This document shows positions 55,265 through 61,939 of a stretch of 64,000 bases of DNA, piece by piece. The DNA is from HGM11416 sp034104345 (GTDB lineage: Bacteria > Bacillota > Clostridia > Christensenellales > Borkfalkiaceae): contig JAXEDY010000019.1 of NCBI GenBank assembly GCA_034104345.1, positions 62,001 through 126,000 on the forward strand, in the 5' to 3' direction. The notes under the pieces were generated by a model. It was not told the origin of the DNA and did no database searches. It was given only the letters and a program-made list of their open reading frames with translations. Within the stretch, counting starts at the first letter, position 1. Every line of letters starts with the position of its first letter. The translations under genes were made by a program, and so were the position numbers.

Positions 55265-56256
55265 TAAGTCTGATCGTTCCCGTTTATAACGTAAAACCTT
55301 ATATTAACGAGTTTTTAAACTCGGTTATCGCACAAACGTTTACCGATTTCGAAGTTCTGCTCGTAGACGACGGTTCAACCGACGGAACGCAGTTTATATT
55401 AGACGAATACGCCGAAAAACACGACTTTTTAAAGGTTATACATAAAGAAAACGGCGGCGTTGTAAGCGCTTGGAAAAAGGGGGTTTACGAATCGAAAGGC
55501 GAACTTCTGGCTTTCGCCGACCCCGATGACGTTCTGGCACCTAACGCGCTCGAAACGCAATATCGCCTTATAACCGAGTATAACGCCGACCTTGTTATTA
55601 CCGGAATTACGCGGTTAGAAAACGGAAAAAAAAGTTCTATGCCAGCAGACCGCTGGTCACTGCCTTTTGGATTATATGAAGGCGAAAAACTTGAACAAAT
55701 AAAAAAAAATTTATTCGGCAATAAATCAAATAAAAATTCGATATTCTTTTTTGCAAAATGGAATAAACTTTTTAAACGCGACGTAGTTTTAAACAACTTA
55801 AAATACAGCCGCGACGACGTTTCGTTCGGCGACGACGTTTGCATTTGCGCTTCGGCTATATACGACAGCAACCGAATTTATTACAGTCACGAAGAATTAT
55901 ACGTTTATCGCATACGAAGCGAAAGCATAACGACCGTAAATTTCGGCAAATCGCAAATCGACAACATACAAAACCTTGTCGACGGCGAAAAAGTTCTGCT
56001 TAAAGACAAGGGATATTTAACCGACTTTTTTTACTTCAATAATTTAAGTTATTACATTTTGTGGCTGTTGCGAAAAATCAAAGAGTCGCCCGCAAATACA
56101 ACACAAAAGAAAGAGTTTTTTAACACTCTTAAAAACCACGAACTTATTGTTTCTTACGACACGAAAAAAGCAAAAAACTACATTTCGTTCAAGAGATATT
56201 TTGCCATTTTGCTTTTAAAACACTCGGCTTTCGGGCTTTTGCTTAAACTTCTTTAA
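55261..56256 (+). CDS. Family 2 glycosyltransferase
   Basis: A 331-residue GT-A enzyme. MISLIVPVYNVKPYINEFLNSVIAQTF, LVDDGSTDGTQFILDEYA and AFADPDDVLAPNALE are the donor and metal sites. The C-terminal half is longer than in the first GT2 of the locus, so the two are not recent duplicates. It adds a further sugar to the lipid-linked unit. It overlaps the polymerase gene by four bases. Confidence 0.93.
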   Translation: MISLIVPVYNVKPYINEFLNSVIAQTFTDFEVLLVDDGSTDGTQFILDEYAEKHDFLKVIHKENGGVVSAWKKGVYESKGELLAFADPDDVLAPNALETQYRLITEYNADLVITGITRLENGKKSSMPADRWSLPFGLYEGEKLEQIKKNLFGNKSNKNSIFFFAKWNKLFKRDVVLNNLKYSRDDVSFGDDVCICASAIYDSNRIYYSHEELYVYRIRSESITTVNFGKSQIDNIQNLVDGEKVLLKDKGYLTDFFYFNNLSYYILWLLRKIKESPANTTQKKEFFNTLKNHELIVSYDTKKAKNYISFKRYFAILLLKHSAFGLLLKLL

Positions 56257-56321
56257 CGTTTAATTTTTTTAACTTATCCGCAAGCGAAAATTTCGTTTAT
56301 TTTTATTTTAGGTCAACGTAA

Positions 56322-57854
56322 ATGAACAAAAAAAGGGGACTTTTGAACGTTGGCGTTTCGATAGCGTTCAGGATTGTTCTTCTTATCGCCAACGTTCTGG
56401 TAAGAAGATATTTAATTAAATATATCGGCAACGACGTCAACGGACTTAATTCTCTTTATCTTTCGATTTTAGACTTCTTATCGGTTGCCGAACTCGGCGT
56501 CGGTAGCGCCATTACCTATTGCATGTATAAGCCCATTGTAGACGGCAACACGCAAAAGGTTTTATCTCTTTACAAACTTTTTAAACAAATCTACTTGATT
56601 ATCGGCATAATTATTGCGGTTGCCGGTTGCGCGTTGATGCCCGCCCTGCCGTATCTTGCAAAAGGCTATGAAAAAGCGAACGTAAACCTTTATATAACGT
56701 TCGGACTAATGCTTTTATCTGTTGTGGCAACTTATTTTTTCAGCGCGCAAACGTCGCTGATGAACGCCTACGAAGATACCTACGTTGCAACCACCGTTAC
56801 ATCGTTCGGGCGGATTTTGCAAAACGTTTTGCAACTTGTCGTTTTATTCACGCTTAAATCGTTCGAATGGTATTTGATCTGTCGAGTTATTTCGGCGGTG
56901 GCGCAGTGGGCGTTAAGCGAAATTATCGTTAAAAAACGTTATCCGTCGGTTTTTGCCGTAAAACCCGAAAAAATCGACGACGAAACCAAAAAAGAAATTA
57001 CCAAAAACGTTAAAGCCATGTTTATGCACAACATTGGCCGCGTTCTGGTAAACACTATCGACAGTATTATTATTTCGGCATTTATCGGCGTAACCGTTTT
57101 AGGCAAATATTCGAACTACGTTTTGATTATGAACGCGATGATAGGCACCATAGCCCTGTTCTTCACACCGCTAACGGCAACTATCGGGCATTTGTTCGTT
57201 AAAGACGTCGAAACGTTCAAAAAGTATTTCGGATTTTTCTTTACCCTTAACTTTTGCTTGGGCTGCGTATTCTTTTTAGGGTATTACGCCGTTATCGACG
57301 ACCTTATAACTCTGTTTTTCGGTGAGGGATTAAACTTTGAAAAATCGATTTCGTTCGTTATAACCGTAAATTATTTCATTCAGTTTATGCGGCAGGCAAC
57401 GCTGCTATTCCGAAACGCTTCGGGCACTTTTTATTACGACCGTTTCAAACCCATTGCCGAAGGTCTTTCGAATCTGGTTTTATCGATTGCGTTCGTTTTA
57501 TTGTTCCGGCATTTTTTCAACGACGACTTAGCGGTGGTGGGCGTTATCGTAGCCACGATTATTACAAACCTGTTTATCTGCCACATCGTAGAACCGCACG
57601 TTTTGCACAAACACGCGTTTCATGTTTCGACCAAACAATTCTTTTTGCGCAACTATTTATGCATAGCGGCTTTTATCGTTGCGCTGGTTGCCTTGAATTT
57701 TTGTTCGGTTACGTTAGAAAACAGATGGCTCGACCTTCTTGCAAACGGATTTATCTCTATCGGAATTTCTGTCGCGCCAATCATCGGCGCGGTTGCTTCG
57801 AGCAAAGATTTTCGCATTTTCGTGAAAAAATTTTTGAAAAAAGAAAAAGGGTGA
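56322..57854 (+). CDS. Wzx-type polysaccharide flippase (MOP superfamily)
   Basis: A 510-residue protein with about 12-14 membrane segments. The N-terminal RRYLIKYIGNDVNGLNSLYLSILDFLSVAELGVGSAITY is typical of Wzx/RfbX family exporters. It moves the lipid-linked repeat unit across the membrane before polymerisation. It is last in the locus, and its stop codon lies inside the terminator stem. Confidence 0.94.
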   Translation: MNKKRGLLNVGVSIAFRIVLLIANVLVRRYLIKYIGNDVNGLNSLYLSILDFLSVAELGVGSAITYCMYKPIVDGNTQKVLSLYKLFKQIYLIIGIIIAVAGCALMPALPYLAKGYEKANVNLYITFGLMLLSVVATYFFSAQTSLMNAYEDTYVATTVTSFGRILQNVLQLVVLFTLKSFEWYLICRVISAVAQWALSEIIVKKRYPSVFAVKPEKIDDETKKEITKNVKAMFMHNIGRVLVNTIDSIIISAFIGVTVLGKYSNYVLIMNAMIGTIALFFTPLTATIGHLFVKDVETFKKYFGFFFTLNFCLGCVFFLGYYAVIDDLITLFFGEGLNFEKSISFVITVNYFIQFMRQATLLFRNASGTFYYDRFKPIAEGLSNLVLSIAFVLLFRHFFNDDLAVVGVIVATIITNLFICHIVEPHVLHKHAFHVSTKQFFLRNYLCIAAFIVALVALNFCSVTLENRWLDLLANGFISIGISVAPIIGAVASSKDFRIFVKKFLKKEKG

Positions 57855-57889
57855 TTTTGCCGTTCGGCTCTTTCACCCTTGTTTTTTTA
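57847..57889 (+). terminator. Intrinsic terminator of the polysaccharide locus
   Basis: AAGGGTGA and TCACCCTT arms 18 bases apart, then GTTTTTTT. The first arm includes the TGA stop of the flippase gene. Confidence 0.88.
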
Positions 57890-57906
57890 CTTTTTCGCCT
57901 TTCAGA

Positions 57907-58383
57907 TTAAAAATTCAAAGTTTTTTCGTTAATGAATGCCGAAACCTTTTTATCTTTTTCGAACACGACGTAAGCAAAGGTTTTTACGCTCGCAAATCGC
58001 TCGCAAGAGCCGGGGTTTATAAAAATAATTCCGTTTTCTTCTACTATTTCGGGCAAGTGCGTATGCCCGAAAATAACAGCGTCGCAATTACGTTCTTCGG
58101 CGCGAAGTTTAAGCCGCGTAAGCCCCGAACGCACGCCGTAAGCGTCGCCGTGAGCAATAAAAATACGGTGCCCTTCGATTTCGGCAATCTGCTCGGCGGG
58201 ATAAACCGAATAATCGTTGTTGCCGCGCACAGCGTAAAACTCGCCGCTTATTTCGTTGCGCCGAAACGTCGTAACGCCGTCGCCCGCAAAAATCGCCCCG
58301 TCGTTTTCGTTTATTAAAGGAAGCAGTTTGTTAAACGCTTCTCTGTTTCCGTGTATATCCGAAAATACTATAAAACTTTTCAT
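57907..58383 (-). CDS. YfcE/MJ0936-type metallophosphodiesterase
   Basis: A 158-residue protein of the calcineurin-like fold. Metal ligands are in FSDIHGN, FAGDGV, VRGNND, IAHGD and FGHTHLPE, followed by NPGSC. Relatives hydrolyse phosphodiester model substrates; the natural substrate is unknown. It lies 179 bases downstream of rdgB on the same strand, with element copy 15 between them. This rdgB-yfcE order is common in Clostridia. Confidence 0.94.
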   Translation of the reverse strand: MKSFIVFSDIHGNREAFNKLLPLINENDGAIFAGDGVTTFRRNEISGEFYAVRGNNDYSVYPAEQIAEIEGHRIFIAHGDAYGVRSGLTRLKLRAEERNCDAVIFGHTHLPEIVEENGIIFINPGSCERFASVKTFAYVVFEKDKKVSAFINEKTLNF

Positions 58384-58473
58384 TTTACCCTTTTATATTA
58401 GTCAGATTTACGCTACGTTACACCGCCGCTTATTCAAAAGCTGCTTTATTTATCGAATAGCAAAAATCGCGCG

Positions 58474-58507
58474 AAAGTGCCGATAACGGGCTTATAGCCC
58501 CACTTTT
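58474..58507 (-). repeat. RPE-like palindromic element, copy 15 (between rdgB and yfcE-like gene)
   Basis: Minus strand AAAAAGTGGGGCTATAAG then CCCGTTATCGGCACTTT. Very close to the consensus. Confidence 0.9.
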
Positions 58508-58562
58508 TAATTTTTTAAACCGATTTTCAAAGCCCAAAAAATCAACTGCTCGTTAATTATTT

Positions 58563-59135
58563 TTAAATAATGGCAACAAGTCTTTCAAGCGCCCTGCCCC
58601 TGTGGCTTACGGCGTTTTTTTCTTGCTCGGTTGCAACTCCGAACGACTTTTTTAAATCGAGCGAATAAAACAACGGATCGTAGCCGAAGCCCGCCGTTCC
58701 CAGCGGCTCGGTTAAAATTTCGCCGTAGGTTCTGCCGTAAACGGCAAGCCTTTCGCCGCTTTTTTTAATTAACGCCAGGCAACATTCGAAATACGCGCTT
58801 CGGTCGGCAACTCCTTGTAAATTTTTCAAAAGCAAAGCGTTGCATTGTGCGGCGGTTGCGTTTTCGCCCGCATAGCGCGCGCTGTAAATGCCCGGGGCGC
58901 CAAAAAGAGCGTTTACGCAAAGCCCGCTGTCGTCGGCAAGCACGTTTTCGCCCGTAATTTTATAAATTTCGTCGGCTTTTATAAACGCGTTTTCTTCAAA
59001 AGTTTTGCCGTTTTCTATGCATTTAGGACTGTAACCGACGTCTTTAAGCCCTAAAACTTCGAATTTACCCGAAAGCATGTCTTTAAATTCTTTAAGTTTG
59101 CCTGCGTTTCCCGTTGCGATTATAAGTTTTTGCAT
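58563..59135 (-). CDS. rdgB: dITP/XTP pyrophosphatase (RdgB/HAM1)
   Basis: About 190 residues from the ATG at 59135, which has AAAGGGTG upstream. LIIATGNAGKLKEFKDML is the substrate-binding start, FEENAFIKADEIYKITGENVLADDSGL the metal site, and GAPGIYSARYAG and GFGYDPLF follow, all in family order. It removes non-canonical purine triphosphates such as dITP and XTP from the nucleotide pool to avoid mutations. Confidence 0.96.
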   Translation of the reverse strand: MQKLIIATGNAGKLKEFKDMLSGKFEVLGLKDVGYSPKCIENGKTFEENAFIKADEIYKITGENVLADDSGLCVNALFGAPGIYSARYAGENATAAQCNALLLKNLQGVADRSAYFECCLALIKKSGERLAVYGRTYGEILTEPLGTAGFGYDPLFYSLDLKKSFGVATEQEKNAVSHRGRALERLVAII

Positions 59136-59383
59136 AAACACACCCTTTACTTTCCCTTTATTTGCCGTTACGTTTGACGTCGGAGCATACGTTATTTGCC
59201 CTTTTTCTTTAAAATTTTAACACAAACAGCCCGTTTTGTAAACGTTTATAAGCGCGCAGACAAATAAAACAACAAACAAAAAGCTCAAAACGGCAAAATT
59301 CGTCAAAAAAACCTAAAACCTACCAAAATATTTTGACGCTCGGCGTAATATAATGTAGTAACGGTTTTTAAAAAAATATTTTT

Positions 59384-60610
59384 ATGAGCGTTGTAACAAG
59401 ACAAACCCTAATTTTAAAAACTTGCGATAAAGCACGGCAAGGGCCCGAAAGCAACAAATTTTTCGGCGAAAACGGCGCGTTTTTAAACTTTTCGCTTACG
59501 GGCGAAAAAGCCGAAGCAAAAATCACGTTTATAAAAAAATTTGATTTTTCGGGCGGCGTAACGCTCGTTTTGCGCTTTAACGATTTTAAAGGCGCGTTTA
59601 AACTTAATAAAAACGGCGAATCGGTTTTTAGTGCCGAATTTAAGTTAAGTAACGCCGCCGAAAGATATAATTCGGCAAAAAACTTGATTTCTGCCCTTAT
59701 ACTTTGCGACGGCGAGCCGCGATTTTTCGCCTGTTCTTTAAAAAGCGGGTTTACCATAGCCGACGGATATAACGGATATAACGCCGAACTTAGCGAGTTT
59801 AAGGAGCTTAAAAACTTTTATGAGAAGAATTATAAAACAAACGGCGAACGCGTCGCTGAAAACGAAGCGGGCGTTTTTCGCCAAGAAAAAATCGACCGAA
59901 ATATCGACGAAGCAAACGACGCAAACCGAACTTACGCCGAAAGAAAAGCCGGCGCAATCGAATACGACGACGAAGCGGTAGCAACCGAAAACTATTACGA
60001 TTTAAACGCACAAAAGTCGGGCTATAAGCCCGTTATCGGCACTTTGGATAGTTCAGACGACTTAAAAAAAGGCAATTTTAGTTTAAACGATTTTAATTTA
60101 GGCGATATAAACGACGCCGAAAACGAAAACGATAAAAACGAAAACTACAAGGAGAAAAAAGAAGATGACCTACAAAATTACGAAAATGCGCGAACTTTTA
60201 ATAGCGATGCGCAAAGCCAAACAGAAAAAGCAGCGCAAAGCGGAATTAACTCGTTTGAAAACGGGGCTTTTAATGGCAAAAACGAAAGCGCGTGTTTCTA
60301 CGATACGATGAAAGAAGAAATCGAAGGACTTTTCGAAAAATATCCGCCCGAACCCGCGCTTAATGAACTTGTGCCGAACAGCCGTTGGGTTAAAATAAAT
60401 TACGGCAACGGCAAGCATTACGTTGTGGGCGTTATAAATTTTAACGGCACGCCCGCGCACATTGCTTACGGCATCGAAGGCAACCGCAAGTTGCGCCCCG
60501 AAAAAATGCGCGATTATTCTCTGTTTTTGCCCGCTTCGCAATATTCTTTAACCGACGACGGCTATTGGTGTATGCTTCAAAGCGCAAAAACCGGCAGAAC
60601 CGAAAAATAA
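59384..60610 (+). CDS. Unknown protein with disordered middle and conserved C-terminal domain
   Basis: The product is 408 residues. Residues 1-130 form a compact beta-rich region (NKFFGENGAFLNFSL, EAKITFIKKFDF). Residues about 135-310 are acidic, Asn/Glu/Asp-rich and probably disordered; palindromic-element copy 16 encodes KSGYKPVIGTL at about 209-220. Residues about 315-400 form a second domain with NSRWVKINYGNGKHYVVGVI, HIAYGIEG and DDGYWCMLQSA that looks conserved, but I cannot name its family. It is divergent from rdgB. No clear ribosome site precedes the ATG. Confidence 0.75.
   Translation: MSVVTRQTLILKTCDKARQGPESNKFFGENGAFLNFSLTGEKAEAKITFIKKFDFSGGVTLVLRFNDFKGAFKLNKNGESVFSAEFKLSNAAERYNSAKNLISALILCDGEPRFFACSLKSGFTIADGYNGYNAELSEFKELKNFYEKNYKTNGERVAENEAGVFRQEKIDRNIDEANDANRTYAERKAGAIEYDDEAVATENYYDLNAQKSGYKPVIGTLDSSDDLKKGNFSLNDFNLGDINDAENENDKNENYKEKKEDDLQNYENARTFNSDAQSQTEKAAQSGINSFENGAFNGKNESACFYDTMKEEIEGLFEKYPPEPALNELVPNSRWVKINYGNGKHYVVGVINFNGTPAHIAYGIEGNRKLRPEKMRDYSLFLPASQYSLTDDGYWCMLQSAKTGRTEK
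60012..60045 (+). repeat. RPE-like palindromic element, copy 16 (inside unknown CDS)
   Basis: AAAAGTCGGGCTATAAG then CCCGTTATCGGCACTTT. The clearest consensus copy, in frame as KSGYKPVIGTL. Confidence 0.95.
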
Positions 60611-60660
60611 TTTTGCATTGCGGCTTGACGATTTTGATTCGCTCAACATGACGTGAAACG

Positions 60661-60686
60661 GCGGGCGATTCGTGAATCGCCCCTAC
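60661..60686. repeat. Short palindromic repeat, CCCCTAC-type
   Basis: GGGCGATTC-GT-GAATCGCCC, a 9-bp perfect stem, followed by CTAC. Confidence 0.75.
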
Positions 60687-60727
60687 TGTGTTTTGATTGT
60701 AAAAAGAGCGATTTATATGATAAAAAA

Positions 60728-60755
60728 CGGCGGGCGATTCGTGAATCGCCCCTAC
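60728..60755. repeat. Short palindromic repeat, CCCCTAC-type, second copy
   Basis: The same GGGCGATTC-GT-GAATCGCCC core and CTAC end as at 60661, 67 bases further on. Confidence 0.75.
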
Positions 60756-60787
60756 TATAAAAAGCAATTGTTACATTGCACCAAAAA

Positions 60788-60814
60788 CGTAGGGGAGACC
60801 ATTGGTCTTCCGCC
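60788..60814. repeat. Short palindromic repeat, reverse-type copy
   Basis: CGTAGGGGAGACC-ATT-GGTCTTCCGCC. GAGACC/GGTCTT arms with the GTAGGGG end mark it as a related element in the other orientation. Confidence 0.6.
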
Positions 60815-61124
60815 TTTTTACGGAATGCAATAAATCGTATTCCACAAGTCATTCTAAGCGTTAGCCGAAAAATCAAGCGAAGCGAAACGTCCCCTTCGGT
60901 CGGTTGTCAATGTAACCGTCAGTTCCCCCGAGTGGTGGAGCCTTATGTTTTGATAAAACAGCATATATAACATAAGCGCGGCAAAAACCGAAAAACCCTA
61001 AAATAATTTGATTTTTTTAAAGTTTTATGCTAACATGGCTTTATAAAATACAAGTTATAATTATACGAACGAGCGGCAAAATAAGGCGCTTACGCCAAAA
61101 GCCGCTTTACTTTCGGAGAAAACG

Positions 61125-61385
61125 ATGGTTAAACTTTGGGCGCGCACGATAAAAGATCATAAAACGATAAAGCAATGCGATTTTAAGCGCGACGAGCAAA
61201 TGGAATGGGCGGCATTTTACGGTTACGTGCGCGAAATCTGCCACGAAATGGATTTATCTACGCCGGTTATTACAAAAACGCATTTGTTTAACTTTGCAAA
61301 ATTCAACTTTGTTCGTTTTTTAAAAAGCGATTTTATTGAAAGCGTAGACTTCGACTATTTGGTTATTGAAAACGTAAACAAATAA
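61125..61385 (+). CDS. Small conserved-looking protein of unknown function
   Basis: An 86-residue soluble protein with CGGAG eight bases before ATG. It is rich in aromatic and charged residues (EWAAFYGYVREICHEMDLSTPVI, TKTHLFNFAKFNFVRF). The pattern suggests a compact alpha/beta fold. I do not recognise a family. It stands alone between a repeat-rich region and the DUF378 gene, on the same strand. Confidence 0.72.
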   Translation: MVKLWARTIKDHKTIKQCDFKRDEQMEWAAFYGYVREICHEMDLSTPVITKTHLFNFAKFNFVRFLKSDFIESVDFDYLVIENVNK

Positions 61386-61606
61386 AGCGCGAATAACCAA
61401 CGCACAAAACAAATAAAGCGCAAGCAAACGGCACGAAAACGCGCAAAACGTAAAAGGCGCGAACTAAAAACGCAAAAAAAACAAGCAAAACGAATTAAAT
61501 TAGCAAAAACCTGCATAAAAATTTAATAAACACAAAAACTTCTTTTAGCGGCATTAGTATAGCGGAACTTAATTTCGCCAAACTAACCGCATAAGGAGTT
61601 TTTTTC

Positions 61607-61816
61607 ATGAAAATAACAAGTATAATCGCATTTATTCTGGTAATTGTGGGCGCGCTCGTTTGGCTTGGCGTAGGCATTTTCGCCGTAGACGTTGTTGCGC
61701 TTATATTCGGCTCGTTAAGCGTTGTTTCGCGCATTATTTATTGCGCCGTTGGCTTGGCGGGGCTGTTTATGATTTATTTTATATTCGCCTATCGCCCGTT
61801 TAAAGAACTTAACTGA
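61607..61816 (+). CDS. DUF378 family small membrane protein
   Basis: A 69-residue protein with two hydrophobic segments: ITSIIAFILVIVGALVWLGVGI and, after FGSLSVVSRIIY, a second segment (CAVGLAGLFMIYFIF). The NWGLVG-like turn here reads WLGVGIFAVDVV. This fits DUF378, a family of unknown role in the membrane. AAGGAG lies eight bases before ATG. A strong terminator follows. Confidence 0.85.
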   Translation: MKITSIIAFILVIVGALVWLGVGIFAVDVVALIFGSLSVVSRIIYCAVGLAGLFMIYFIFAYRPFKELN

Positions 61817-61885
61817 TTAAAAATTTGAAACGACGACGCGCAACAAAAATTATATAAAAAAGTCAAAGCAAAAATTCACAGCAAA

Positions 61886-61918
61886 AAACCGTCGCTTTTC
61901 CGCGGCGGTTTTTTATTT
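61886..61918. terminator. Terminator between convergent DUF378 and TIR-type genes
   Basis: AACCGTCGC-TTTTCC-GCGGCGGTT, a 9-bp stem with one G-T pair, followed by TTTTATTTTT. It serves the plus strand and perhaps the convergent gene. Confidence 0.82.
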
Positions 61919-61939
61919 TTTTGATTAAAAGATTTAAGA

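Larger units (their letters stand above)
60611..61124. other. Repeat-rich intergenic region
   Basis: No gene. It holds two near-identical palindromic repeats (60661-60686 and 60728-60755), a third related one (60788-60814) and further GC-rich sequence up to about 60950 that looks like part of a longer repeat. A possible promoter TTGATT/TAACAT with 17-base spacing lies at 61008-61036 for the next gene. Confidence 0.55.
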
